Shown piece by piece: positions 25,832 through 35,370 of a DNA stretch of 37,577 nt (positions are counted from its first letter, which is position 1; every line of letters begins with the position of its first letter). The stretch lies in assembly GCA_947474705.1 (NCBI GenBank), contig CANJJS010000048.1, forward strand, positions 1-37,577, written 5' to 3'. A program made the position numbers and the translations under genes. The DNA comes from Acetobacteraceae bacterium (GTDB lineage: Bacteria > Pseudomonadota > Alphaproteobacteria > Acetobacterales > Acetobacteraceae). Below the pieces are notes generated by a model. The model did no database searches and was not told the DNA's origin. It saw nothing but the letters and a program-made list of their open reading frames with translations.

Positions 25832-26326
25832 ATGGAAGCCATCGTCCGGCCTTCGGGCCTTCTGATTTGGCGCGGCCAGCCGCTTCGGGCGGCTTTGGGA
25901 AAACACGGCGTGCTCCGGCACAAGGAGGAAGGCGACAGCGCGACCCCCGCCGGGCCGTTGCCGCTCCGCCGCGTTCTGTACCGCGCCGATCGCGTCCCCC
26001 CGCCGAAATGTTCCGTGCCGGTGGAGCCATTGGCGGCCACCGACGGCTGGTGCGACGACCTCGATCATCGCGATTACAACCGGCCCGTCCGTCTGCCGCA
26101 TGACGGACGGCACGAGGAACTCTGGCGCCGGGACGAGGTGTACGATGTCATCGGCGTGCTCGGCTGGAACGATTCTCCGGTGGTCAAAGGGCGCGGCTCG
26201 GCGATCTTCCTTCACGTCGCGCGCCGCGACTTCGACCCGACCGAGGGGTGTGTGGCGCTGACGCTGGCGGACCTGACGCGTGTTTTGGCGGAGGGTCTGA
26301 CGTCCCTTTGGGTTCTGGAAAGCTGA
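25832..26326 (+). CDS. YkuD-type L,D-transpeptidase family protein
   Basis: This 164-aa protein shows the YkuD catalytic block SAIFLHVARRDFDPTEGCVAL, with the His and the Cys nucleophile (HxnGC; C near residue 138), plus TPAGPLPLRRVLYR upstream. L,D-transpeptidases cross-link peptidoglycan or attach lipoproteins in the periplasm. No signal peptide is seen (MEAIVRPSGLLIWRG), so it may be anchored otherwise or act in another role; this short, unsignalled form is common beside ribA-like genes as far as I recall. Its start is 3 bases after the ribA stop, indicating coupling. Confidence 0.86.
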   Translation: MEAIVRPSGLLIWRGQPLRAALGKHGVLRHKEEGDSATPAGPLPLRRVLYRADRVPPPKCSVPVEPLAATDGWCDDLDHRDYNRPVRLPHDGRHEELWRRDEVYDVIGVLGWNDSPVVKGRGSAIFLHVARRDFDPTEGCVALTLADLTRVLAEGLTSLWVLES

Positions 26327-26393
26327 CGGTATCGCGGCGGATCGCGCGGGACGATTGCGAAACGGGCCGGACTCCGGGCAAAGAAGTGGAAGA

Positions 26394-27704
26394 ATGAGCA
26401 GGGTCCATGTCATCGGTGCCGGTCTCGCCGGTCTGTCCGCCGCCATCCAGGCGAGCGGCGCCGGGCGGGACGTGACGGTTTACGAAGCCACCGCCGCGGG
26501 CGGCGGCCGATGCCGGTCGTACCACGACCCGGAACTGGATATCCGCCTCGACAACGGCAATCACATGCTGCTGTCGGGCAATAAATCCGCCTTCGCTTAT
26601 ATTGCCGCGATCGGAGCCCAGGACCGGATCGTGGGGCCGAGGAAGCCGGTTTTTCCGTTTTACGATATCAAAAGCGGACGGGAATGGACGCTGCGTCCCA
26701 GCCGGGGACGGATTCCCTGGTGGCTGCTTTACGCGGACCGCCGGGTCCCCAAGACCACGGCGGGCGAGCATTTGGTCCTCCGCACGATCGGCCGCGAATG
26801 GGACGACACCGTCGTCACCGAGACGATGCGCCACACCTCGCTGTACTGGTTGTTCCTGGAACCCTTCTCGATCGCCGCGCTGAACACCCGCCCGCATGAA
26901 GCGTTGGCCTGCCTGTTCGGCGCCGTGATGCGGGAGACCATGTTGAAGGGTGGCAAGGCCTGCCTGCCGCGGATGGCGCGGGACGGTCTGTCCGACGCGT
27001 TGGTCGACCCGGCCATCGAGACGCTGGAGGAACGAGGCGCGGAAGTTCTGTTCAATCACCGGATCACCGGCCTGAAGTTTGAGAACGAGCGTGTCGTGGG
27101 ACTCGAATCCGCCGAGGGTCCGATTGCTTTGGACGACGGCGATTCGGTCATTCTCGCGGTTCCCCCCTGGATCGCCGGGGATCTCGTGCCGGATCTGGCG
27201 GTGCCGGATGCATTCGAATCGATCGTGAACATCCATTTCAAGATCCGTTTGGACCCGGAGGACGACGCGGCCGAAGCCGGTTTCGTCGGACTGGTGAACG
27301 GCCTCGCCGAATGGATCTTCATCAAGGAAGACCATATTTCCATCACCGTCAGCGCCGCGAACAAGGTCGTGGAGCGGCCCGCCGACGATCTGGCGGTGCA
27401 GGCGTGGCGGAACGTGGTCAAAGCCTTCGACCTGGAAGGGCCGGACGCCGAAATTCCGCCCTTTCGCGTCATCAAGGAAAAGCGCGCGACCATCGTCGCC
27501 AATGTGAAACAGGAAGAACTGCGTCCCCCCGCCGAAACCCGTTTCGCCAATTTGGTGCTGGCGGGCGACTGGACCGATACGCATCTGCCCGCGACCATCG
27601 AGGGCGCGATCCGGTCCGGCGTGACCGCCGCGAAGCTGGTGTTGAATCCTCCCAAACCGTCGCGGAAGCGGCGGCGCCGGAAGAAAATGTCCGATGACGA
27701 CTGA
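26394..27704 (+). CDS. hpnE: Hydroxysqualene dehydroxylase (squalene-associated FAD oxidoreductase)
   Basis: This is a 436-aa FAD amine-oxidase-fold enzyme. The N terminus RVHVIGAGLAGLSAAIQ (G8-x-G10-xx-G13) binds FAD, followed by VYEATAAGGGRCRSY; a C-terminal LVLAGDWTDTHLPATIEGAI is the second FAD contact and the HpnE-like ending. HpnE reduces hydroxysqualene to squalene after HpnD and HpnC. The tail is a Lys/Arg cluster (KRRRRKKMSDDD). Its last 11 bases overlap the squalene-hopene cyclase start, so squalene is made and cyclised from one transcript. hpnC and hpnD are not in the window. The start at 26394 is chosen for the Rossmann motif spacing. Confidence 0.92.
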   Translation: MSRVHVIGAGLAGLSAAIQASGAGRDVTVYEATAAGGGRCRSYHDPELDIRLDNGNHMLLSGNKSAFAYIAAIGAQDRIVGPRKPVFPFYDIKSGREWTLRPSRGRIPWWLLYADRRVPKTTAGEHLVLRTIGREWDDTVVTETMRHTSLYWLFLEPFSIAALNTRPHEALACLFGAVMRETMLKGGKACLPRMARDGLSDALVDPAIETLEERGAEVLFNHRITGLKFENERVVGLESAEGPIALDDGDSVILAVPPWIAGDLVPDLAVPDAFESIVNIHFKIRLDPEDDAAEAGFVGLVNGLAEWIFIKEDHISITVSAANKVVERPADDLAVQAWRNVVKAFDLEGPDAEIPPFRVIKEKRATIVANVKQEELRPPAETRFANLVLAGDWTDTHLPATIEGAIRSGVTAAKLVLNPPKPSRKRRRRKKMSDDD

Positions 27705-29631
27705 AACCGCTGTCGCGGACGTGGCGCCGGACGGACTGGACGAGACCATCGCGGACGCGGCCGATGCCCTGACCCGGCGGCGCCATGGCGACGGGCATTG
27801 GGTGTTCGAACTGGAGGCCGATGCCACCATTCCCGCCGAATACGTGTTGCTGGAACATTTTCTCGACCGTATCGATGCGCCGTTGCAGGCGAAAATCGGG
27901 GTTTATCTGCGCGCCACACAGGGCGCGCATGGCGGCTGGCCGCTGTTTCACGACGGGGCCTTCGATATTTCGGCGAGCGTGAAGGCCTATTTCGCGTTGA
28001 AGGCGATCGGCGACGATCCCGGGGCGCCGCATATGCGCCGTGCTCGGGAAGCGATCCTGGCGGCGGGCGGGGCCGAGCGCGCCAATGTCTTCACTCGCGC
28101 GCAATTGGCGTTGTTCGGTCAGGTGCCATGGCGGGCCGTGCCCGTCATGCCGGTGGAAATCATGCTGCTGCCGCGCTGGTTTCCTTTCCATCTGTCGAAA
28201 GTGTCGTATTGGTCGCGGACCGTGGTCGTGCCGCTCCTGGTGCTGATGACCAAACGCCCGATCGCCCGCAATCCGCGCGGCGTGCACATCCCGGAACTTT
28301 TCCGCACCCCGCCGGCGGACATTCGCGACTGGATCCGGGGTCAGTACCGGTCCTCCTGGGGAAAATTCTTCCGCCGGGTCGACCAGGTCCTGCGCGCCGC
28401 GACGCCGCTGTTCCCCGCCTTCGGCCAGCGCCGCGCGATTGAAAAGGCCGTGGCCTTCGTGACCGAGCGTCTGAACGGCGACGACGGTCTCGGCGGCATT
28501 TATCCGGCGATCGCCAACAGCGTCATGATGTTCGATACGCTTGGCTTTGCGCCTGACCATCCCGCCGCCGCGATCGCCTGGAAAGCTGTCCGCAAGCTGC
28601 TGGTGGAAACCGAGGACCGCGCTTATTGCCAGCCCTGCCTGTCGCCGGTGTGGGACACCGGACTCGCCGGACACGCGATGATGGAAGCCGGGTTCGGCGT
28701 GGACGAGTCCTGCCGGTGGTTGTTGGAGAAACAAATTCTCGACGTCGATGGCGACTGGACCGTGCGCCGGCCCGGTCTGCGGCCCGGCGGCTGGGCGTTT
28801 CAATACGAAAATCCGCATTACCCCGACGTCGACGACACCGCCGTCGTGGGCATGTTGCTGGATCGTGCCGGAGACCCCGCCTACACCGAATCGATCGCCC
28901 GCGCGCGCGAGTGGATTATCGGCATGCAGTCCAAAGGCGGCGGTGCCCTCGACGGCGGCTGGGGCGCTTTCGAACCAGAGAATATTCATCTTCACCTGAA
29001 CCATATCCCCTTCGCGGATCACGGCGCCCTGCTCGATCCACCGACCAGCGACGTCACCGCGCGCTGCGTGTCGTTTCTGGCGCAGATCGGCATGGGCGCG
29101 GACGATCTCGTCATGGTCCGCGCATTGGCGTTCCTCCGCCGCGAGCAGGAAACGGACGGAAGCTGGTTCGGCCGTTGGGGCACGAATTATATTTACGGCA
29201 CCTGGTCGGTCCTGTGTGCCCTGAACGCCGCCGGACTTGACCACGACGATCCGGCGATCCGCCGTGGCGCGGAATGGTTGCTCTCCGTGCAACGCGACGA
29301 CGGCGGCTGGGGCGAGGACGAGGAAACCTACGCCAACGCCCCCCCCGGCCATTACCGCTCCTCCACCCCGTCCCAAACCGCCTGGGCTCTCCTGGGTCTC
29401 ATGGCCGCGGGCGAAACCGGTCACTCCGCCGTCGCGCGCGGGGTCGCTTATTTGACCCGCACCCGCCGCGCCGATGGCGAATGGAGCGAAGAACCCTACA
29501 CCGCGGTCGGATTTCCGCGCGTGTTCTACCTCCGCTATCACGGTTACCGCCTGTACTTTCCGCTGATGGCGCTCGCCCGTTATCGCACGTTGCGAGACGC
29601 CAACACGAAACGGGTCCAACACGGATTCTAA
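27694..29631 (+). CDS. shc: Squalene-hopene cyclase
   Basis: This 645-aa membrane-associated enzyme cyclises squalene to hopene/diplopterol, the hopanoid core. The catalytic DVDD motif is at residues 378-381 (YPDVDDTAVVG). QW repeats are visible, e.g. QSKGGGALDGGWGAF, QETDGSWFGRWGTNYIYGTW and QRDDGGWGEDEETY, and the length fits the family. Translation overlaps hpnE by 11 bases. Downstream genes are not hopanoid-related (PrpF family after 16 bases), so the hopanoid unit ends here although transcription may run on. Confidence 0.97.
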   Translation: MTTETAVADVAPDGLDETIADAADALTRRRHGDGHWVFELEADATIPAEYVLLEHFLDRIDAPLQAKIGVYLRATQGAHGGWPLFHDGAFDISASVKAYFALKAIGDDPGAPHMRRAREAILAAGGAERANVFTRAQLALFGQVPWRAVPVMPVEIMLLPRWFPFHLSKVSYWSRTVVVPLLVLMTKRPIARNPRGVHIPELFRTPPADIRDWIRGQYRSSWGKFFRRVDQVLRAATPLFPAFGQRRAIEKAVAFVTERLNGDDGLGGIYPAIANSVMMFDTLGFAPDHPAAAIAWKAVRKLLVETEDRAYCQPCLSPVWDTGLAGHAMMEAGFGVDESCRWLLEKQILDVDGDWTVRRPGLRPGGWAFQYENPHYPDVDDTAVVGMLLDRAGDPAYTESIARAREWIIGMQSKGGGALDGGWGAFEPENIHLHLNHIPFADHGALLDPPTSDVTARCVSFLAQIGMGADDLVMVRALAFLRREQETDGSWFGRWGTNYIYGTWSVLCALNAAGLDHDDPAIRRGAEWLLSVQRDDGGWGEDEETYANAPPGHYRSSTPSQTAWALLGLMAAGETGHSAVARGVAYLTRTRRADGEWSEEPYTAVGFPRVFYLRYHGYRLYFPLMALARYRTLRDANTKRVQHGF

Positions 29632-29647
29632 TTCAAGGAGACCGTCC

Positions 29648-30793
29648 ATGCCCCTGCTGTCGCTCCCCGCCGTGTTCATGCGAGGCGGCACCAGCCGCGC
29701 GATCGTGTTCCATCGGAAGGACCTGCCCGCTCAGGCCGAATGGGATCCGATTTTTCTGGCCGCCATGGGTAGCCCCGATCCAAACGGACGGCAATTGAAC
29801 GGCATGGGCGGCGGTATCTCCTCGCTGTCGAAAGTCTGCGTGCTGTCGCCATCGGACCGCGCGGACGCGGACATCGACTACACCTTCGCGCAGGTCCAGA
29901 TTCGCGAGGCAAAGGTCGATTATCGCAGCATGTGCGGCAATATGAGTTCGGCCGTCGGACCCTTCGCGGTGGACGAAGGGCTGCTGCGTCCGAATGGCGA
30001 CCGGACGACGGTGCGGATTTTCAATACCAATACGAAAAAAATCGTCCATTCCACCTTCGGTCTGGTGGACGGGCGCGCGGCGGTGGACGGCGACATGGCG
30101 ATCCCCGGCGTGGCCGGCACCGGCGCGCCTGTGCGGCTGGATTTTCTGACGCCAGGCGGGGCGACGACCGGGACGCTGCTGCCAACAGGTAATGTCGTCG
30201 ACGAACTGATGGTGCCGGATGTCGGCACGATCCCGGTCTCGATGGTTGATGCCGCCAACGCCTGCGTGTTCGTACGCGCCGCCGACCTCGGGCTGACGGG
30301 ACGGGAATTGCCGGAGGTGCTCGACCAAAACACCGAACTTCTGGCGAAATTGCAAAAAATCCGGCGCGCGGCGTCGGTCGCCATAGGCATCGCGCGGGAC
30401 GAGGACGAAGCCCGGACCATCAATGGCGTTCCAATCATCGGTTTCGTGGCACCGCCCATGGACGCGCCAACCCTGTCCGGTGAGCCGATCGCGGCGGCGC
30501 AGGTGGACCTAACGGTCCGGTTTCTGTCGAACGGACAGCCGCATCGCGCCTTGCCGCTGACGGCGTCGCTATGCACGGGCGTCGCGGCACGCATCGCGGG
30601 GACGCTTGTGCACCAGGCGATGGGGCCGGACGCGGGGGCTTCCGTTCGGATCGGCATGCCATCCGGCATTCTGACCGTCGACGCGGATGTCGGACGCGAT
30701 CCCTTCGGCGCCTGGGTTGCCCACAGCGGCGCCTTTTACCGCACCGCGCGGCGCTTGTTCGACGGGCGGGTGTATTACCCGGTGCCGGGTTAA
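29648..30793 (+). CDS. PrpF-family isomerase/tautomerase
   Basis: This 381-aa protein belongs to the PrpF group (aconitate isomerase or 4-oxalomesaconate tautomerase GalD, diaminopimelate-epimerase fold). Signatures are the N-terminal VFMRGGTSRAIVFHRKDLP, NGMGGGISSLSKVCV, and the first active-site Cys in DYRSMCGNMSSAVGPFAV (C96); the second in LPLTASLCTGVAARIAG. AAGGAGACC precedes the ATG. It follows shc by 16 bases but fits better with the tctC/tctBA genes downstream, which import tricarboxylates. Whether the substrate is aconitate, methylaconitate or an oxalomesaconate cannot be told. Confidence 0.88.
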   Translation: MPLLSLPAVFMRGGTSRAIVFHRKDLPAQAEWDPIFLAAMGSPDPNGRQLNGMGGGISSLSKVCVLSPSDRADADIDYTFAQVQIREAKVDYRSMCGNMSSAVGPFAVDEGLLRPNGDRTTVRIFNTNTKKIVHSTFGLVDGRAAVDGDMAIPGVAGTGAPVRLDFLTPGGATTGTLLPTGNVVDELMVPDVGTIPVSMVDAANACVFVRAADLGLTGRELPEVLDQNTELLAKLQKIRRAASVAIGIARDEDEARTINGVPIIGFVAPPMDAPTLSGEPIAAAQVDLTVRFLSNGQPHRALPLTASLCTGVAARIAGTLVHQAMGPDAGASVRIGMPSGILTVDADVGRDPFGAWVAHSGAFYRTARRLFDGRVYYPVPG

Positions 30794-30879
30794 CGGCGCC
30801 GGCACATAACCGGCGCGCCCGCTCCACCCGGCGTCACCGCCTCTCCCACGCTCCGGCGGGGCCGCACACTTCCCCGGTC

Positions 30880-30965
30880 ATGGCACGCGCTTTCGCCGTC
30901 GTGGCCGCGCGGTCTCTCCCGACATGGCCCGACTCGATCGGGCCACCGGGCGCGGCATGACGATC
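30880..30965. repeat. Dispersed palindromic element, copy 2
   Basis: This gap element contains hairpin GGCCCGA / TCGGGCC (30926-30932 and 30938-30944, loop CTCGA). Positions 30935-30957 are identical to 11951-11973. Outer GTCATG (30883 on) and CATGAC (30956 on) words give it an overall inverted symmetry. It lies between the convergent prpF-family gene and tctC, so it may also assist termination. Confidence 0.45.
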
Positions 30966-31069
30966 GGCGGAGAGCCACTTGCCCATCCGCCGGACCACTG
31001 TTCCGTCCCCGAGAGCCCGATCGAATCGTAACCGGACCGAACAAAAATTATTTGTCCTCGCGACCGGCA

Positions 31070-32044
31070 TCACATCGATTTTTTCGCCCACTCGACATAT
31101 TTGATCGCCTGTGCGTGCTGAACCGCGAAATAATCCGCGAACACCTTGCCGGTCATGATCCGCACCTCCAAACCGACCTCGGCCATTTTGCGCATATGCT
31201 CCGGGTTCTCCATGGCTTTCTTCAAAGCCGCTTCCAAATAGGCCAGGGTCGCGGGCGGTACACCCTTCGGTGCCGCGATTCCGCGCGTCGAATTCGATTT
31301 GACCGTCGGAAAGCCCAGTTCCGCCGTGGTCGGCGAATCCGGCATCAGTTTCGAACGCTCATTGTCCATCACAGCTAAAACCCGCACTTCGCCCGACATG
31401 GCGCGCTTGCGGACACTGCCGACATTGTCGAACGCCACATCCACATGGCCACCCAGAATGGCGGTGAACTGCTGCGACGCGCCGTCGAAATGCACGACCC
31501 GGAATTTCGTGTTCGCCGCCTCCTCCAGCATCATGATCGCCAAATGATCGTCGCTGAGAATGCCGGTCGTGCAGGCCGACAACTTGCCTGGATCCTTTTT
31601 CGCCGCGGCCACCAGATCGGCCAGGGATTTGAAGGGACTGTCGGCCCGCACCCAAATCACCCCGGGGTCGAGCACCTGATTAATGATCAGCGTGAAACTA
31701 TCGAGCGTGAACGCGGCTTTCCGTTCCGTATCCAGAACCATGGTGTTCAGACCGGGCATGGTGATGTACCCGATCGTGTAACCATCGGGCCGCGCCCGCG
31801 CCAGTTCCGTTGTCCCCAACTGGGATCCCGCGCCCGGCTTGTTCACGACAACGACCGGCACGCCGATGTCTTTTTCCATGATGGAGGCCACGATCCGGGC
31901 GCCAATATCGGTCGGCCCACCCGCCGTCGCCGCCACGATCAATTGAATCGACCGTTTCGGAAAATCCTGTGCCTGGGCCAGACCAGCCGAGACCAGCGGG
32001 CTGGCCGCGAGACCGGTGCCAATAAGAGAGCGGCGGGAAAGCAT
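31070..32044 (-). CDS. tctC: Tripartite tricarboxylate transporter binding protein (TctC/Bug family)
   Basis: This 324-aa periplasmic receptor starts MLSRRSLIGTGLAASPLVSA (Tat-like or Sec signal, cleavage near AQA at residue 26) and has Bug motifs FPKRSIQLIVAATAGGPTD, VVNKPGAGSQLGTTELARA and FDGASQQFTAILGGHVD. Bug proteins bind citrate, tricarballylate, glutarate and similar acids. GGAGG lies upstream of the ATG at 32044. Here it is divergent from tctB-tctA rather than leading the operon, so the 175-base gap between them should hold both promoters. Substrate specificity is unknown; the nearby PrpF suggests an aconitate-like acid. Confidence 0.92.
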   Translation of the reverse strand: MLSRRSLIGTGLAASPLVSAGLAQAQDFPKRSIQLIVAATAGGPTDIGARIVASIMEKDIGVPVVVVNKPGAGSQLGTTELARARPDGYTIGYITMPGLNTMVLDTERKAAFTLDSFTLIINQVLDPGVIWVRADSPFKSLADLVAAAKKDPGKLSACTTGILSDDHLAIMMLEEAANTKFRVVHFDGASQQFTAILGGHVDVAFDNVGSVRKRAMSGEVRVLAVMDNERSKLMPDSPTTAELGFPTVKSNSTRGIAAPKGVPPATLAYLEAALKKAMENPEHMRKMAEVGLEVRIMTGKVFADYFAVQHAQAIKYVEWAKKSM

Positions 32045-32219
32045 AGGCGATCCTCCATGATTTGTTTGGCCGCACGCTATCCCGAAGGCGGGCACCAGGC
32101 CAGCCCCTGTGCGGCGGCGGGCGCGCCATTGGCAGGCGCGGCCAGGCGCCGCTATCATCCCGGCAACACGAAGGTCTCCAACGGCCTCATCGTCCCGCGA
32201 CCCAAAGGGGGGAAACAAA

Positions 32220-32693
32220 ATGCAATCTGGAATGCGCCGAGGATGGCAGCTCACCGGGCTTATCATGTTCGCGATCTGCCTCGCGACATTGTGGGAGTCC
32301 CGAAATCTCGCCTTGTTCGATCGCCTCGGACCGGGGTCGGGGTTCTTTCCGTTTTATCTTTCGGCGATCGGCGCGGTGCTCTGCGCGTTGATCCTGTTTC
32401 AGGTGACACGGACGCCCGTCGATACCGAACCGGGAGAGACGATTTTCCCGCGCGGACCGGTCGCATGGCGCGCCCTCGCGATTCTCGGGAGTTCCGCGCT
32501 GGCCACCATCATGATGGACTGGCTGGGGTTTCGCCTGGGGATGATGATTTTCAGCCTGATCCTGCTGCCCTGCCTTGGCGAACGGCGATGGTGGGCCATC
32601 GTCCTGTTCGCTGTCGTGGCGGGGTTTGGGTTGTTCTACATCTTTAACAATTGGCTCGACGTGCTGCTGCCCGTCGGCGTTTTCGGGATTTAG
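32220..32693 (+). CDS. tctB: Tripartite tricarboxylate transporter small subunit TctB
   Basis: This 157-aa inner-membrane protein has about four hydrophobic segments (residues 10-26, 44-62, 82-100, 108-140) and the TctB pattern SRNLALFDRLGPGSGFFPFYL, which is the GPGFFP-type periplasmic loop. It pairs with TctA to form the membrane carrier. The ATG at 32220 follows GGGGGG by 7 bases. tctA begins 4 bases after its stop. Confidence 0.9.
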   Translation: MQSGMRRGWQLTGLIMFAICLATLWESRNLALFDRLGPGSGFFPFYLSAIGAVLCALILFQVTRTPVDTEPGETIFPRGPVAWRALAILGSSALATIMMDWLGFRLGMMIFSLILLPCLGERRWWAIVLFAVVAGFGLFYIFNNWLDVLLPVGVFGI

Positions 32694-32697
32694 GGAA

Positions 32698-34197
32698 ATG
32701 GACGGTCTCGAACACCTCATCGGCGGCTTCATCGGCGCGCTGACCTTCAGCAATCTCCTTTACTGTTTCATCGGTTGCGTTCTCGGAACCTTGATCGGCG
32801 TCTTGCCTGGGCTTGGCCCGGCGGCCGGAACCGCGATCCTGATCCCCATCACCTTCAACCTGGACGCGACCGGCGCGATTATCATGCTTTGCGCCATCTA
32901 TTACGGCGCGATGTACGGCGGCACGATCACCTCCGTGCTCATCAACGTGCCAGGCGAGGCCGCGTCGGTCGTCACCTGTATCGACGGCCATCAAATGGCG
33001 CGGCAAGGCCGGGCCGGCGCCGCGCTCGCCATCGCCGCGGTCGGATCGTTCATCGGCGGCTGCATCGCCACCATCGCTCTGGCCTTCGTCGCGATCCCAC
33101 TGGCGAAACTCGCGCTTGGCTTCGGACCGGCGGAGTTCTTCGCGCTGATGACGGTCGGATTGTGTCTGGTCATCGGCCTCGCCGGCAAAAACCTCGCGGC
33201 GGCATTGCTGATGACCGTGTTCGGCCTGTTGCTGGCGATGATCGGCATCGACCCGGTGCGCGGCGCGCCACGCTTCACCGCGGGGATTCCCGACCTGTTC
33301 GACGGCATCGGATTCGTGCCGGTGGCGATGGGATTGTTCGGAATCGCCGAACTTCTGATCGCGGTCGAGCAATATAAATCCCAGGTCATCCGCGCCGACA
33401 TGACCAACCTCTGGCCAAAACGCGACGAAATCGGACCCTGCGTCAAAGCCATCCTGCGCGGCACCGGCATCGGCTTCGTCATGGGACTCATCCCCGGCGT
33501 CGGCGCGGTCATTCCCACCTTCATGTCCTATGTGACGGAAAAACGCCTTTCGAAGCACCCGGAACGTTTTGGCAATGGCGCCATCGAGGGCGTGGCCGGG
33601 CCCGAAACCGCCAACAACGCCTACGCCAACGCCTCCATGATCCCATTGTTCGCGCTGGGCGTGCCGAGTTCGCCAACCATCGCGGTGTTGATGGGCGCGT
33701 TCATCATTAATGGGCTGACGCCCGGCCCCTTTCTGTTTCAGGAACGTCCCGAACTCGTCTGGGCCGTCATCGCCAGTTTCTTCATCGGCAACGCGATGCT
33801 GCTGGCGCTGAACCTGCCGCTGGTGGGCCTGTGGGCGAAAATGCTGCGCATGCCTTTCAGCTATTTGTGCGTCGGCGTGCTGATCTTCTGCATTATCGGC
33901 GCCTACAGCCTGAAACAAACCGTGTTCGATGTCTGGGTCATGCTGGGCTTCGGCGTGCTGGGCTATGTCCTGCGTAAGCTCGAGTTCCCGCTGGCCCCCG
34001 CCATCCTCGCGATGATCCTTGGCCCGATGATGGAAAAATCCCTGCGCACGACACTGGAAATCTCGGGCGGCAGCTTCTCCATCTTCCTCGAACGACCGGT
34101 CGCCCTGTGCCTGCTGGCGGTCCCGGTCATCGTGTTCGCGGTGGTCGCGCTGCGCCCGAAGGCCCTCGATCCGTTGCGCGAGGCAGACGCGGATTAA
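32698..34197 (+). CDS. tctA: Tripartite tricarboxylate transporter permease TctA
   Basis: This 499-aa integral membrane carrier has about 11-12 transmembrane helices. Diagnostic repeats are [20 protein letters not shown] and [19 protein letters not shown], plus [20 protein letters not shown] and [20 protein letters not shown]. It takes up the acid delivered by TctC, driven by an ion gradient. It is translated directly after tctB (4-base gap, GGGAA before the ATG). Its stop overlaps that of the convergent rutA-like gene by 4 bases. Confidence 0.95.
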   Translation: MDGLEHLIGGFIGALTFSNLLYCFIGCVLGTLIGVLPGLGPAAGTAILIPITFNLDATGAIIMLCAIYYGAMYGGTITSVLINVPGEAASVVTCIDGHQMARQGRAGAALAIAAVGSFIGGCIATIALAFVAIPLAKLALGFGPAEFFALMTVGLCLVIGLAGKNLAAALLMTVFGLLLAMIGIDPVRGAPRFTAGIPDLFDGIGFVPVAMGLFGIAELLIAVEQYKSQVIRADMTNLWPKRDEIGPCVKAILRGTGIGFVMGLIPGVGAVIPTFMSYVTEKRLSKHPERFGNGAIEGVAGPETANNAYANASMIPLFALGVPSSPTIAVLMGAFIINGLTPGPFLFQERPELVWAVIASFFIGNAMLLALNLPLVGLWAKMLRMPFSYLCVGVLIFCIIGAYSLKQTVFDVWVMLGFGVLGYVLRKLEFPLAPAILAMILGPMMEKSLRTTLEISGGSFSIFLERPVALCLLAVPVIVFAVVALRPKALDPLREADAD

Positions 34198-35261
34198 CCC
34201 GCGCGCGATCGCATCAAGGGCTGAATGCGCGTGCCGAACTGTTCCATTCCAACGATGAAGTCGTCGAAGGTCAGCATCGCGCCGCGCACGCCCGGCACCG
34301 CCCCCAGTTCGTCCAGCATCCGGGCGACGGAGGCATAGGACCCGATCAGCACACCCCCGGTCGTGGGCAACCCCTGCGTGCCGAGCGTGCGGCGCTTGTT
34401 CGGCCCCGCCAGAGGATCGCTGGTTGGGTCGTCGGCGAATTGCGCGTCGCGCCAGGCGATGGCCTCGTGGTCGGTGCCGGCCTTGTAATGCTCCCATTTC
34501 GCCATGGCGGCGGCATCGGTTTCGCCGGCGATGACCATGGTCAGCACCAGCGCGCCGCAGTCCTTTCCGGCGGCCTGGTTCGCGGCCACCAGACGGCCGA
34601 CGCTCTCGGCGACCCGCGTGGGTTCGTTGATCCCGGCGCTGGAGCGGAAATTGTAATCGGCGTGCTCCACGGCGTAGCGCGTCCCGGCCTCGCTCTGACC
34701 CGCCGAGATGATCGGGATGTTCGCCATCGGCAGCGGCAGGCAGCGGCAGTCGTCCATTTGGAAAAAATCGCCTTTATGGTTCGACCGGCCCGTCGCCCAT
34801 AATTCCTTCATGATGGAGACATATTCGGCGCAATATTCGTAGCGGCGTTTGTAGTGCTCGCTGCCCGGCCAGATCCCCATTTGCGCGTATTCGCGGCGCT
34901 GCCAACCGGAAATAATATTGACCCCGAAGCGCCCATGCGAAATCGAGTCGATCGTGACCGCCATCCGCGCCGCGAACGCCGGCGGCATCGTCAACACCGC
35001 GCAGGTCGCGAACAACCGGATGCGGTTCGTGACGGCGGCGAGGCCGGCCATGAGGGTGAAGGATTCGAGGTTGTAATCCCAGAACTCCGACTTCCCGCCA
35101 AACCCATGCAATTTGATCATCGACAGAGCGAAATCGAAATCGTACCGCTCCGCCATCTCGACCACCGCGCGGTTGAGATCGAAGGTCGGCTTGTATTGCG
35201 GCGAGGTCGTGGAGACCAGCCAGCCATTGTTCGCGATGGGCAAGAAAACACCGATTTGCAA
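34194..35261 (-). CDS. rutA: RutA-like pyrimidine oxygenase (LLM flavin monooxygenase), TTG start
   Basis: This 355-aa FMNH2-dependent enzyme closely follows the RutA pattern: QIGVFLPIANNGWLVSTTSP, FALSMIKLHGFGGKSEFWD, ARMAVTIDSISHGRFGVNII, GWQRREYAQMGIWPG, and AAMAKWEHYKAGTDHEAIAW. RutA opens the uracil ring between N3 and C4. The family N terminus aligns with a TTG codon at 35261 that has AGGAGG five bases upstream; the longer frame to 35450 adds foreign sequence. The other rut genes (rutB-G) are absent here; an alpha/beta hydrolase and a cupin lie divergently. A related oxygenase on another pyrimidine-like ring is the alternative. Stop codons of this gene and tctA overlap. Confidence 0.85.
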   Translation of the reverse strand: MQIGVFLPIANNGWLVSTTSPQYKPTFDLNRAVVEMAERYDFDFALSMIKLHGFGGKSEFWDYNLESFTLMAGLAAVTNRIRLFATCAVLTMPPAFAARMAVTIDSISHGRFGVNIISGWQRREYAQMGIWPGSEHYKRRYEYCAEYVSIMKELWATGRSNHKGDFFQMDDCRCLPLPMANIPIISAGQSEAGTRYAVEHADYNFRSSAGINEPTRVAESVGRLVAANQAAGKDCGALVLTMVIAGETDAAAMAKWEHYKAGTDHEAIAWRDAQFADDPTSDPLAGPNKRRTLGTQGLPTTGGVLIGSYASVARMLDELGAVPGVRGAMLTFDDFIVGMEQFGTRIQPLMRSRAG

Positions 35262-35370
35262 GGCTGCCTCCTGGCGTTGGACCGAACCCGCCGGGCGACG
35301 AACGAAACAAACGGCGGGCCGGCGGCATCGTGCGTGCCATGGGCCGCGAAGGCAAGATTCGCCGCCCGGA

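Noticed and set aside
27472-29691. 739-codon minus-strand open frame across squalene-hopene cyclase
   Set aside because: Antisense to shc, with no domain-like pattern.
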